From contig JABFRB010000014.1 in assembly GCA_013141385.1 (NCBI GenBank), positions 186,001-250,000 of the forward strand: a DNA stretch of 64,000 nucleotides, read 5' to 3'. The first letter of the stretch is position 1; each line of letters begins with the position of its first letter. Of this stretch, positions 52,541 to 62,064 are shown in pieces. The notes below the pieces were generated by a model. The model saw nothing but the letters and a program-made list of their open reading frames with translations. It searched no databases and was not told where the DNA came from. Origin of the DNA: Bacteroidales bacterium (GTDB lineage Bacteria > Bacteroidota > Bacteroidia > Bacteroidales > Tenuifilaceae). A program made the translations under genes and the position numbers.

Positions 52541-54337
52541 ATGGCAGCAACCAGAACATTTGATATTCTTGAACACGGTATCGACATTTATAATGGAAGA
52601 ACCGTTCTTGCATATAAACAAAATGGAAAATGGATTGAATATGATATCCATGCATACAAAGAAAATTCTGATAACCTTAGTTATGGGTTAATGGCTTTAG
52701 GCCTAAAGAAAGGCGATAAAATTGCTACAGTTTCAAATAATAGGCCAGAGTGGAATTTTGTAGATATGGCTGCCGGTCAAGCAGGAATGGTGCATGTACC
52801 AATTTACTCAACAATAAGTAACGATGAGTATAAGCACATTTTATCGCACTCTGAGTCAAAAATAATTTTTGTTGAAAACAAATTGCTTTACGATAAAATT
52901 AAGCCTTTAGTATCTGACATACCCGAATTAATTGGAATCTATACATTTACTAAATTTGATGATATCCCTTTTTGGGAAGATATTTCCAAAAATGGGAAGG
53001 TAGTTGCCAATCAATTTAAAGATGAATTAAAAGTTATTAAAGACTCTATTCAACCTGACGATATTGCATCAATAATCTACACATCAGGAACTACAGGACT
53101 TTCAAAAGGAGTAATGCTTTCACACAAGAACTTTTTGAGTAATGTTGTCGCCACCTCTCCCCGGCTTCCTCTTAAAGCAGGCGACAGGACCTTAAGCTTC
53201 CTTCCCCTATGCCATGTGCTTGAAAGAATGGTAAATTATATTTTTCAATATACGGGAATGACCATTTACTATGCCGAAAGCATGGCAACTATAGGTGACA
53301 ATATCAGGGAGCTAAAAATAAATGCCTTTTGTGGAGTACCTCGGGTATTAGAGACAGTTTATAATAAAATCATTGCCAAGGGAAAAGATTTATCGGGGAT
53401 TAAGAAGTTTATCTTCTTTTGGGCTGTTAACCTAGGTCTTCGATATGAGTTTAATGGTAAAAATGGATTTCTATACGAATTACAACTTAAAGTTGCACGC
53501 AAACTTATTTTTAGCAAATGGCTTGAGGCTCTTGGTGGTGAGATGAAACTAATTATAAGTGGAGGAGCAGCCCTTCAACCCCGATTAGCCCGTGTTTTCT
53601 GGGCTGCTGGAATACCCGTGCTTGAAGGCTATGGTTTAACAGAAACATCCCCTGTTATCTCTGTAAATCATTTTCAAGCACCAAATAGCGTTCGATTTGG
53701 TTCCGTTGGGCCAATCTTGGAAAATGTTCAGGTAGTAATTGCTGAGGATGGTGAAATCCTTATGAAAGGCCCAAACTTGATGAAAGGATATTTCAAAGAT
53801 CCAGACCTGACCAATCAATCTATTGACGATGATGGGTGGTTTCACACAGGTGATATAGGGCATATAGATGATGATCGATTTCTTGTAATCACCGACCGCA
53901 AAAAGGAAATATTCAAAATGTCAAATGGTAAATATATTGCTCCTCAGGTAATTGAGAATAAGATTAAAGAATCCTTTTTTATTGAACAAGCCATGATTGT
54001 TGGCGAGAACGAAAAATTTGTTAGCGCATTAATTTCTCCGAATTTTAGTTTCCTTCACGATTGGTGTTCAAGACATAAGGTTCATTTTGAGAACAATAAA
54101 GAGTTAATTACAATGCCCGAAGTGATTGCTCGTTACCAGAAAGAGGTAAATGTAATTAACAAACAACTTGGAGAATTCGAACAGATCAAACGTTTCCGCA
54201 TGGTAACAGAGCAGTGGAGCTCTCAAACAGGAGAACTTTCACCTACCCTTAAACTTAGAAGAAAAATTCTATACGATAGATATCAAAATATCCTCGAAGA
54301 AATATTTGGTAAAAATATTGAGGCAAGGGGAGTGTAA
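52541..54337 (+). CDS. Long-chain fatty acid-CoA ligase
   Basis: 598 aa. The eukaryote-like long form of FadD common in Bacteroidota: IIYTSGTTGLSKGVMLSHKN (P-loop-like), FLPLCHVLERMVNYIF, ISGGAALQPRLARVFWAAG, LEGYGLTETSPVISVN, DDGWFHTGDIG and TDRKKEIFKMSNGKYIAPQ. It activates long-chain fatty acids to acyl-CoA at the membrane for uptake or lipid synthesis. It stands alone; AT-rich sequence precedes it and a short repeat of GAAGATGGAAG words follows. Confidence 0.94.
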   Translation: MAATRTFDILEHGIDIYNGRTVLAYKQNGKWIEYDIHAYKENSDNLSYGLMALGLKKGDKIATVSNNRPEWNFVDMAAGQAGMVHVPIYSTISNDEYKHILSHSESKIIFVENKLLYDKIKPLVSDIPELIGIYTFTKFDDIPFWEDISKNGKVVANQFKDELKVIKDSIQPDDIASIIYTSGTTGLSKGVMLSHKNFLSNVVATSPRLPLKAGDRTLSFLPLCHVLERMVNYIFQYTGMTIYYAESMATIGDNIRELKINAFCGVPRVLETVYNKIIAKGKDLSGIKKFIFFWAVNLGLRYEFNGKNGFLYELQLKVARKLIFSKWLEALGGEMKLIISGGAALQPRLARVFWAAGIPVLEGYGLTETSPVISVNHFQAPNSVRFGSVGPILENVQVVIAEDGEILMKGPNLMKGYFKDPDLTNQSIDDDGWFHTGDIGHIDDDRFLVITDRKKEIFKMSNGKYIAPQVIENKIKESFFIEQAMIVGENEKFVSALISPNFSFLHDWCSRHKVHFENNKELITMPEVIARYQKEVNVINKQLGEFEQIKRFRMVTEQWSSQTGELSPTLKLRRKILYDRYQNILEEIFGKNIEARGV

Positions 54338-54344
54338 AAAGAAG

Positions 54345-54400
54345 GAAGTCAGAAGATGGAAGCTCGAAGATGGAAGTCCGAAGTCAGAAGATGGAAGGCA
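54345..54400 (+). repeat. Short GAAGATGGAAG direct repeats
   Basis: The word AGAAGATGGAAG or a close form occurs three times in tight spacing, with GAAGTC linkers, just after the acyl-CoA ligase stop. It is a low-complexity intergenic repeat with no clear role. Confidence 0.5.
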
Positions 54401-54449
54401 AATACTGATTACTTATCGGTTTATTTTACAATTAGATATAGTCTAAGGT

Positions 54450-55895
54450 TTAAGTATTCTTTCGTCTCAACAGCCATAGCCCAAAAAAAGTTAAACCACC
54501 ATTTAAAATAATTAGTTCAAAGCCAAACTTATAGCCCCAAAAGAGTTGAATTGAGTATCTGCTTAAACAGTAACAAATTATAGGCGATAAGATTGCAACT
54601 ATAGGCATCCATCTGTCCTTAACCTGCCATTTGGTGAACATCCCGAATGAATATAAGCCAAGCAAAGGACCATAGGTATAGCCTGCCACAGTAAACAGGT
54701 TATCGATAATAGCTTTATCATTTAAACTTCTAAAAATTACAATACAAAGAAGCAAAACGACAGCAAATGATAGGTGTACTAAATAGCGAAAGTGAATCTT
54801 TTTTTCGTCTGAAATCTTAAGTTTATTCAACCCCAAAATATCTATGCAGAAGGAGGTTGTAAGCGATGTAAGTGCACCATCTGCGCTTGGGTACGCAGCG
54901 GAAATTAACCCAATAATAAAGATAATACCTGCAATTGGCATCAAGTGTTGAATTGCAATGGTTGGGAAAAGATCATCGGTATTGGCAACAGTGATACCAC
55001 GAGAATTTGCATAAAAAACAAGAATTGCCCCTAAAACCATGAACATTAAGTTTACGAATACAAGAACGGAACTAAAAGTGAACATGTTTTTTTGAGCATC
55101 CTTAAGCGAACGACAGCTAAGATTTTTTTGCATCATCTCCTGATCTAAACCAGTCATGGTAATAGCTATAAAAGCACCGCTAAAGAACTGTTTCAGAAAA
55201 AATCGTTTACTATTCCAATCAGTTTCTATAATCTTTGAATAATCGCTGTGAAAAACCTTGGAAATCAACTCGCCGAATGATAATTGCAACTCCTTCGAAA
55301 TAAAAATAATTGATATTACTACTGCCAGAAGCATAAAAGTAGTTTGGAGTGTATCTGTCCAAATTATAGTTCTGATTCCACCTTTAAAAGTGTAGATAAG
55401 GATAGAAATAATAAAAACGATAATTGTAACAAAGAATGGTATATCCCATGCATCAAAAACAAATATCTGCAAAACGTTTACTACAATAAACATACGCAAT
55501 GATGCTCCTATAACTCTCGACAAAAGAAAAAAAGATGCACCGGTCTTATAGGTTGAATTTCCGAATCGCCCTTCGAGGTATGAATATATTGAGGTAAGGT
55601 TTAGTCGATAGTACAAAGGCATTAGAACTGTGGCAATTATTATATATCCGGCTAGGTATCCAAAAACAACCATCATGTAGGTAAACTGAGTGTCTTTAAC
55701 CCACCCCGGAACCGACATGAACGTTACGCCCGAAAGCGATGCTCCAATCATTCCAAAGGCTATAACATACCAAGGAGATCTTTTATTCCCAAGATAAAAA
55801 GTATGATTTGTTGCATTCCTAGAGGTAAAATAGGTGATTACAAGTAAAACCAAGAAATAGATGCTTACAATTGTTGCGATTAGGGTTGGTGACAT
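54450..55895 (-). CDS. Sodium:solute symporter (SSS family)
   Basis: 481 aa with about 13 hydrophobic helices. The family is shown by LGNKRSPWYVIAFGMIGASL at the start, SGVTFMSVPGWV, FKGGIRTIIWTDTLQTTFML and the SAAYPSADGALTSLTTSF segment. It imports a small solute with Na+ across the inner membrane; the substrate cannot be told from sequence. It is divergent from recR (115-nt gap) and convergent with the acyl-CoA ligase. Confidence 0.92.
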   Translation of the reverse strand: MSPTLIATIVSIYFLVLLVITYFTSRNATNHTFYLGNKRSPWYVIAFGMIGASLSGVTFMSVPGWVKDTQFTYMMVVFGYLAGYIIIATVLMPLYYRLNLTSIYSYLEGRFGNSTYKTGASFFLLSRVIGASLRMFIVVNVLQIFVFDAWDIPFFVTIIVFIISILIYTFKGGIRTIIWTDTLQTTFMLLAVVISIIFISKELQLSFGELISKVFHSDYSKIIETDWNSKRFFLKQFFSGAFIAITMTGLDQEMMQKNLSCRSLKDAQKNMFTFSSVLVFVNLMFMVLGAILVFYANSRGITVANTDDLFPTIAIQHLMPIAGIIFIIGLISAAYPSADGALTSLTTSFCIDILGLNKLKISDEKKIHFRYLVHLSFAVVLLLCIVIFRSLNDKAIIDNLFTVAGYTYGPLLGLYSFGMFTKWQVKDRWMPIVAILSPIICYCLSRYSIQLFWGYKFGFELIILNGGLTFFGLWLLRRKNT

Positions 55896-56010
55896 TTTGC
55901 GATTAGTTTGTAGTGCAATTGTAGAAAAAATAAGGTAGAACTAAAAATAATCAACATAACAAAAGCCTTTAAATGATATTTTGTAGATTTGTAGAAAGGA
56001 TTTTTCAAAT

Positions 56011-56637
56011 ATGTACGTTCAAAACTACCCATCGAAGCTACTTGAGAATGCAGTTGAGGAGTTTGCGAAGCTTCCGGGTATAGGAAGGAAAACTGCACTT
56101 AGGCTTGTGCTTCATCTATTGAGACAAAATACTGATGATGTTGATAGGTTCTCACAAACTATCACACAACTTCGGCATGAGGTTAAGCATTGTAAGATGT
56201 GCAATAATATTTCCGATACTGATGTTTGTTCTATATGTTCAAATCCACGACGCGATTATGCTACGCTTTGTGTGGTTGAAAATATTAAGGATGTAATGTC
56301 GATAGAGAATACGCATCAATATAATGGTCTATATTTTGTGCTAGGAGGAGTCATCAGCCCAATGGATGGAATTGGCCCTGCCGATCTTAAAATTGACCAA
56401 TTGATGAACAAAATTGCCGAAGGAAACGTAAAGGAAATAATAATGGCACTTAGCGCTACTATGGAAGGTGATACAACTAATTTCTTTATTTACAAAAAGT
56501 TAAAACAATACCCCGTTACAATATCAGCAATTGCTAGAGGTGTAGCATTTGGGGATGAACTAGAGTTTACAGATGAAATTACACTTGGACGTGCAATAAT
56601 CAATCGGGTGAAATTTGAAACGACATTAGCTGATTAG
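56011..56637 (+). CDS. recR: Recombination protein RecR
   Basis: 208 aa. It has an N-terminal helix-hairpin-helix ([20 protein letters not shown]), a four-Cys zinc finger ([16 protein letters not shown]) and a TOPRIM domain ([27 protein letters not shown]). The C-terminus ends in the usual [16 protein letters not shown] segment. RecR loads with RecO to place RecA on gapped DNA. It is followed 21 nt later by the TPR gene, probably on the same transcript. Confidence 0.96.
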   Translation: MYVQNYPSKLLENAVEEFAKLPGIGRKTALRLVLHLLRQNTDDVDRFSQTITQLRHEVKHCKMCNNISDTDVCSICSNPRRDYATLCVVENIKDVMSIENTHQYNGLYFVLGGVISPMDGIGPADLKIDQLMNKIAEGNVKEIIMALSATMEGDTTNFFIYKKLKQYPVTISAIARGVAFGDELEFTDEITLGRAIINRVKFETTLAD

Positions 56638-56658
56638 CAAAATTTTATAATTGCATTT

Positions 56659-57393
56659 ATGAAGATGAAGAAGATTATTATCAACCTTATTATAGCCTTG
56701 ATAGTTACTCAGGGAGTAACGGCTCAATCCGGTTTTCAAGGGTTAATTGACTCGGGCAATCAAAACTTAAAAAGCCGAAATTTCAAAGGGGCAATTACTG
56801 ATTTTAGCAATGCTCTTAAGGCTCAACCTTCGGATACTGCTGCATTAGGAGGAATTATTAAGGCTTGCTTACTAAACGATGATCTTAAGGAGGCTCAAAA
56901 GCATATCGATAATGCAATTAAAACTTACCCTCAAAACGCTGAGTTTCTTTTTCGTAGGGGTATCCTTGATAATAAGAAAGGTCAATTTGAGAAAGCAGTT
57001 GAAGATTTTACAGCGGCCCTTTCATTGAATTCGTCAAATGATCTTAAGGTTCAGATTTATTTAAACCTCGGTGCAACAAATCTTAAGCAAGAAGATTTCA
57101 AGATCGCAATAGAAAATTATAATTTAGCCTTGGAGTTATCCCCACGCAACCCAAGCATTTATAGCTACAGGGGTTATGCAAACTATAAACTTGGTTCTTT
57201 TACTGAAGCAATAAGCGATTATAATAATGCAATTGATTTAGATCCTAATAGTGCCTATAGCTATTATAATAGGGGTATGGCTTATCTCAAATCTTTAGAC
57301 AAAGCTAAGTCATGTTTTGATTTCCATAAAGCATGTAGTTTAGGGAATGTGAATGCCTGTAAGATGATTGTATCTGAGTGTACATCAAAATAA
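56659..57393 (+). CDS. Exported tetratricopeptide-repeat protein
   Basis: 244 aa. A signal peptide (IINLIIALIVTQGVTAQS) is followed by about five TPR units (for example RNFKGAITDFSNALKAQPSD, GQFEKAVEDFTAALSLNSSN and GSFTEAISDYNNAIDLDPNS). The tail is Cys-containing (SCFDFHKACSLGNVNACKM), like Sel1-type ends. TPR proteins are scaffolds; this one should be periplasmic, with unknown partners. Confidence 0.88.
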   Translation: MKMKKIIINLIIALIVTQGVTAQSGFQGLIDSGNQNLKSRNFKGAITDFSNALKAQPSDTAALGGIIKACLLNDDLKEAQKHIDNAIKTYPQNAEFLFRRGILDNKKGQFEKAVEDFTAALSLNSSNDLKVQIYLNLGATNLKQEDFKIAIENYNLALELSPRNPSIYSYRGYANYKLGSFTEAISDYNNAIDLDPNSAYSYYNRGMAYLKSLDKAKSCFDFHKACSLGNVNACKMIVSECTSK

Positions 57394-57399
57394 TACAGC

Positions 57400-57457
57400 A
57401 ATATCGTATCATAACAGATAGGTTACCAATTAAAGGCAGCCTATTTTATGCGATATT
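57400..57457. terminator. Convergent terminator between the TPR and GNAT genes
   Basis: AATATCGTAT (57400-57409) pairs with ATGCGATATT (57448-57457) with one G-T pair, and an inner ATAGG/CCTAT pair lies within. It fills the gap between convergent genes. Confidence 0.5.
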
Positions 57458-57458
57458 A

Positions 57459-58025
57459 TTAGTTCTTTATTAATTTAGAATTTGGATTTACAATTTGGAG
57501 CATTATCTCATCCTGCCAGCCATTCATTGTTTTCAGCCAATCCTTTTTGGCTCCAACAATCTCAAATCCAGAATTTTGAAAAAGCTGAAGGCTAATGGTA
57601 TTATCAGAGGATATGTTACAATAAAGTTGGTGCAGCTGAAGTGTCTCAAATGTATATTTAACCATTAATTTTAGTGCCTCAGTGGCATAACCTTTTTGCC
57701 TGTATTCACTATTTGCAATAAGAATACCTATTCCAGCCCTAAGATGAAATGGGTCAAAATCGAATAAATCAATTAAACCCACTGAAACAAACATAAGAGA
57801 ACTTTGATTCTTTGCTTCGATGATTAATCGAAGTTGCTTGGTTTCCCAAATGTCAAGATGCGCAGTTTCAATATACTTTTTTAGAACAAATCTCGAAAAG
57901 GGAGTTATTGTATTACTAACCTTCCATATCTCCATGTTGTTTTCCCAAGTATACAAAAGATCAATGTCTGGGAGTTCTGGAGCCCTCAACTTTACAATAC
58001 TATTCTCTAGAGTTGAATCAATCAT
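57459..58025 (-). CDS. GNAT-family N-acetyltransferase (RimJ/RimL-like)
   Basis: 188 aa. The acetyl-CoA binding core is in AGIGILIANSEYRQKGYATEAL (motif A, with a QKGYAT-type pyrophosphate loop), and QLYCNISSDNTISLQLFQNSGFEIVG supplies motif B. The opening VKLRAPELPDIDLLYTWEN matches the RimJ/RimL group, which acetylates protein N-termini, amino acids or antibiotics. The substrate is unknown. It stands alone between convergent and co-directional genes. Confidence 0.88.
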   Translation of the reverse strand: MIDSTLENSIVKLRAPELPDIDLLYTWENNMEIWKVSNTITPFSRFVLKKYIETAHLDIWETKQLRLIIEAKNQSSLMFVSVGLIDLFDFDPFHLRAGIGILIANSEYRQKGYATEALKLMVKYTFETLQLHQLYCNISSDNTISLQLFQNSGFEIVGAKKDWLKTMNGWQDEIMLQIVNPNSKLIKN

Positions 58026-58082
58026 ATTTACATAAATGTTTAGGAATAGCCTTAACTAACATAAGGAGGAAATTGAAAAAAT

Positions 58083-60449
58083 CTACTCATTCTTTTTTTT
58101 CAAGTAAATATACCCAGCAGTTCCAATAATAACATATCCAAGAATTATGGCTAAGAACCACCAATTAGAATGAAATTCCGCAGTTGAAGTAATTTTTTCG
58201 TATAGTTTAAACTTCTGATCCTCTGGCAATCCGATATAAATTTCTATACTAACTTCGGCTAAAAGTTTAACAATTTCAGGTTCATATTTTTTAAACCGCT
58301 CTGCATCCTCCTTCTTCATTAACTTCCATAACTTTTCGAAGGAGTTAACGTTAGGATATTTTTGATGTACCTGTTCGAGGAATCCAGCAAGTCCAGGTGA
58401 GGCCTTATCGATTAGTTGATTCAATAAATAAATAAAGGCTTGATTTTGGTTATCCCCAGATATCGTTCTCGACTGATTCTTCATCGCAACAAATTCTGAC
58501 GAGCTAAGTAAATCAATGAATCTAGTAAAGGTTCTTAATAGTTCATCGGTGTTGCCAGCAGAATCAACAATTTGAGTTAGCTGGTTAATCCTTAATTTTA
58601 GCAATGATGATGGGAAATGCCAGTCTTTTTGTAATGCATTTACCATCTTATCCTGCGAATGATTAGTAGATAAAAGAGTTAATATTTCAGGCAAATAGTT
58701 AGTCTCTGCAAGAGTGAACTTATCCGAAGATGTGCTATTAATTCTTGAGTCGTTTCTAGTTTCGTTCTTTTGTTGCGTTTTAATAGTATGTGTAGAGTCG
58801 GATGTCCCTTTTAGCTGATCAACCCTCTTTTGAACAGTGGAAAAATCTTTTGCTTCGGTAATATTGTCGTCAGTAATTAAGTTATTTGTTATGATTGGTG
58901 TAATTATTTTTTCTTCTTTTACATTCTGTTGAAGTTGTGCAACAATTGTTTTTGTTCTTTCAGCCTGATCCCTTAATTCATACTCTTTCCCATTAAAGAA
59001 TAGTTTAAAATTCTTTTTAGGATCAATAAGAACTGGTATCTCAGATTTTTCAGCATTAATTAAAGCTAACCCAGTTTTGTTAATTGTATCAACTACAATT
59101 GAATTAATTCTATTATCGGGGTTTGTCTTTAAGAAATCTTTTGATGTAAAAATTGATTTTTGATACCTAAGAATAAAAATATCAAGTTGATAAATATCTT
59201 GTTCGCCATAGCCCTCCTTTTCAAAAAGAGATATCAGCCCACGTGAACCGTTTCCAATCGGTGAATAGAATAAATCATCATCAGTAGTATTGATAGGATA
59301 TCCAAGATTTATTGGTTCACTCCAAGTTCCATCGGTTTTTATCTGGGAATAAAAAATATCATATCCCCCCATGTTATTATGACTCTCCGAACTAAAAAAC
59401 AGGGTATTACCATCAGTAGTAACAAATGGGGTATTCTCATTCATCGAGGTATTAATTGTTGACCCTAAATTTTTTGCTACTCCCCAATTATCGTTATCCT
59501 CACGTTCCGATACGTAAATGTCTTGATCTCCAAATCCACCTTTTCTATTACTGGTAAAGTATAATTTCTTACCATCCGAAGAAATGCTTGCATGAGTTTC
59601 GTAATACTTAGTATTGATATTCTCATCCAATTTCTGCATTGGAGTCCACTTGCCATCAATAAAATGAGTAACATATATATTACCATCATGATTATCATCC
59701 TTAAATAAATATAACTCATTACCATCATTGGAGAGAGAAAGGGTAGAGCAATTGCCATCTACCTGTAAATCTAAGGTTATATTCATTGGAGTACCCCAAG
59801 CATTGCCTTTTTTTCGAGTAACATAAATAGCTTGATAAAATTTTTGCTTAGTTGTATATGCTAATGTATTCTCGTCGCCAGAAATTATTGGGTTATAATT
59901 TGCAAATCTGTTATTAATTTGATCTCCTAAATCATATCGAAGAAAATTAACTGGGTATGATTGTATTTTTTCTGAACTTTTTAAAGTTGATACTTGATGA
60001 TTATAATAGACTAAATTCCAACTCTTATCATCTTTTATCAAATCTTTAAAAATTAAATATTCTTTCTGTGCTTTGTCTAATTGGTTTGTAATAAGATAAG
60101 CATTTCCCAAATAGAATACCGCATCGTATGGTGCTTTGGTTTCCAGAACTGATTGTTCGTTGTAATGTTTTTTGGTGTTTAACGCTGCTTTTTCTAGGTA
60201 AGGAATAGATTGCTGTTTATATCCAGGAATATTAAGGTAGCATACCCCTATTCTAAAGCAAATATTGTAATTGTTTGGGTAACTATTGTATACCTGCAAG
60301 TAAAGCGCCAATGCCTCTTCATAGTCCTCAAAATAATAGTAAGAGTTAGCATCTTTATATAAATCTTCTACCTCCTTTTTTGTTTGACCAAATAAGGAAA
60401 GCGATATAAAGATTAGCAGAAGGCCACTATATAACTTTAAAAATTTCAT
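58083..60449 (-). CDS. TPR-PD40 repeat envelope protein, long paralogue
   Basis: 788 aa. A signal peptide (SGLLLIFISLSLFGQT) is followed by TPR-like helices (about 30-165) and a WD40-like beta-propeller of PD40 repeats (about 185-410; GNTLFFSSESHNNMGGYDIF and SDGKKLYFTSNRKGGFGDQD are typical). A long low-complexity middle follows, then a helical region and one C-terminal membrane helix (WWFLAIILGYVIIGTAGYIYL). There is no OmpA domain, unlike PorE-type proteins with the same front. It is paired with a shorter paralogue upstream on the same strand. Confidence 0.82.
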   Translation of the reverse strand: MKFLKLYSGLLLIFISLSLFGQTKKEVEDLYKDANSYYYFEDYEEALALYLQVYNSYPNNYNICFRIGVCYLNIPGYKQQSIPYLEKAALNTKKHYNEQSVLETKAPYDAVFYLGNAYLITNQLDKAQKEYLIFKDLIKDDKSWNLVYYNHQVSTLKSSEKIQSYPVNFLRYDLGDQINNRFANYNPIISGDENTLAYTTKQKFYQAIYVTRKKGNAWGTPMNITLDLQVDGNCSTLSLSNDGNELYLFKDDNHDGNIYVTHFIDGKWTPMQKLDENINTKYYETHASISSDGKKLYFTSNRKGGFGDQDIYVSEREDNDNWGVAKNLGSTINTSMNENTPFVTTDGNTLFFSSESHNNMGGYDIFYSQIKTDGTWSEPINLGYPINTTDDDLFYSPIGNGSRGLISLFEKEGYGEQDIYQLDIFILRYQKSIFTSKDFLKTNPDNRINSIVVDTINKTGLALINAEKSEIPVLIDPKKNFKLFFNGKEYELRDQAERTKTIVAQLQQNVKEEKIITPIITNNLITDDNITEAKDFSTVQKRVDQLKGTSDSTHTIKTQQKNETRNDSRINSTSSDKFTLAETNYLPEILTLLSTNHSQDKMVNALQKDWHFPSSLLKLRINQLTQIVDSAGNTDELLRTFTRFIDLLSSSEFVAMKNQSRTISGDNQNQAFIYLLNQLIDKASPGLAGFLEQVHQKYPNVNSFEKLWKLMKKEDAERFKKYEPEIVKLLAEVSIEIYIGLPEDQKFKLYEKITSTAEFHSNWWFLAIILGYVIIGTAGYIYLKKKNE

Positions 60450-60594
60450 TTCGAGCTTAACTTCAGTTTTTCAATTTTATCAAAAATATTAAATTTCTGT
60501 ATATAAATCATAATATTTATATAGAATGGCTTTAATTATTGATTATTTAAAGTTAATAGTTGACTTATTGAATACAAACAGTCTTAACAAACAG

Positions 60595-61872
60595 CTATAA
60601 ATCAATGGTTACCATATATATATCTTCGCTTTGACTATCGACCTTCGTTCTAGAAATAAATCCTTTTAAACCATCCCCAATTGGGGAAAAGAAAAGATCA
60701 TCATCTGTGGTATTTAAGGGATATCCCAAATTTTCAGGAGATCTCCATATACCATCTATTCTTTTTGAAACAAAAATATCATAACCACCCATTGTGTTGT
60801 GACCCTTGGAGCAAAAAAATAATTTTCTACCCCCATCTGCAATAACAGGAGCCGATTCATCCATAGGGGTATTAATTTCTGAACCTAAATTAACAGGATT
60901 TGACCATGAACCATCCAATAACTTTACTGATATATACAAATCAAAGCCACCAAAGCCACCTTCTCTATTGCTACTAAAATACAAAGTATCTCCAGTTACT
61001 GAAAGTGAGCCGTATGTTTCCCAACTTCTACCATTGATCTCTTTAGGAAGTTTTTCTTGTTGTAACCAAACTTTCTTGGATTGATCAAATTTACTGATGT
61101 AGAGGTTAAAATCATCGTTATCATTTCGAGAAAGAACCAGAGAGCCTCCATCGCCTGACATTCCGACATTGCTTATTGGTCCATCAGCAAAAATTTGAGG
61201 GTTGAGATTTGTTGGGGTTGACCATGTACTATCCTTATACTCACTGTACAGTATAGCATTATAAAATCGTTGCATCGAAGTATATATCAACATATCCCCA
61301 TTTGAATTTGACACAGGATTGATTTCCGAAAAGTTTGAATTTATTGTCCTTCCTAAAGATTTAAATGTGATTTTTTTAGGGTTTGCAATCATATTTTTAG
61401 CCACCTCAACTGATTCAATCTCCTTATCAACAATAAGATAATCTTTAACAACATTTGAATTAATGGAGTTTTTATATGCTATAAAGGCCTGTAATGCTTT
61501 GTCAAAATCACCTGCAATTCTAAGAGCTCTCCCATAAAGGAGATAGGCTTCTTTTGGTGCTTTATTCTCAGTAAAATAGCCTTCGCGATATTTATCATTT
61601 ATTTTAGCTATTGCTCTTTCAAGGTATGGGATTGACTTGTTCTTTTCAGTAGGAATATTTAAGTAACACTGGCCTATACGATAATGAATATTAGCATTTT
61701 CCGGGTATGATCGTTGAATCTCAAGGTATAAAGGCAAAGCATCACGATATTCCTCGTAAAGCAAATAGTATTCAGCATCAACAAAAACTCTTTTAAAGTA
61801 AGAGTCTTTTTGTCCAAACAAATTGATACTTAAAGTGATAAAAAACAAAACAGATAGACCCAGTCTCCTCAT
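60595..61872 (-). CDS. TPR-PD40 repeat envelope protein, short paralogue
   Basis: 425 aa. A signal peptide (LGLSVLFFITLSINLFGQ), TPR-like helices (about 25-165) and PD40 propeller blades (SVTGDTLYFSSNREGGFGGF, DGGRKLFFCSKGHNTMGGYD) match the first half of the neighbouring 788-aa protein, ending near the same propeller end (DDDLFFSPIGDG). The C-terminal extension and membrane helix are absent. The pair arose by duplication. It is probably periplasmic and may bind peptidoglycan-associated or type IX components; this is inference. Confidence 0.82.
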   Translation of the reverse strand: MRRLGLSVLFFITLSINLFGQKDSYFKRVFVDAEYYLLYEEYRDALPLYLEIQRSYPENANIHYRIGQCYLNIPTEKNKSIPYLERAIAKINDKYREGYFTENKAPKEAYLLYGRALRIAGDFDKALQAFIAYKNSINSNVVKDYLIVDKEIESVEVAKNMIANPKKITFKSLGRTINSNFSEINPVSNSNGDMLIYTSMQRFYNAILYSEYKDSTWSTPTNLNPQIFADGPISNVGMSGDGGSLVLSRNDNDDFNLYISKFDQSKKVWLQQEKLPKEINGRSWETYGSLSVTGDTLYFSSNREGGFGGFDLYISVKLLDGSWSNPVNLGSEINTPMDESAPVIADGGRKLFFCSKGHNTMGGYDIFVSKRIDGIWRSPENLGYPLNTTDDDLFFSPIGDGLKGFISRTKVDSQSEDIYMVTIDL

Positions 61873-62064
61873 TTAGCTGAGATTTTCAACACCCTAGTGT
61901 GATTATTAAAAAAAAATTACACACAAAGTTCTAAAAAATCCCCGTAATCAGATTTTCATGCCAAAATAGTGAAATATACTGTGTTTGAAAAATTTAAACT
62001 GAAAAAAGATTATGCCAATAAGCAGAAGTTTAAAAAATGTATTTGAACTAATTGAAACCGGGGA

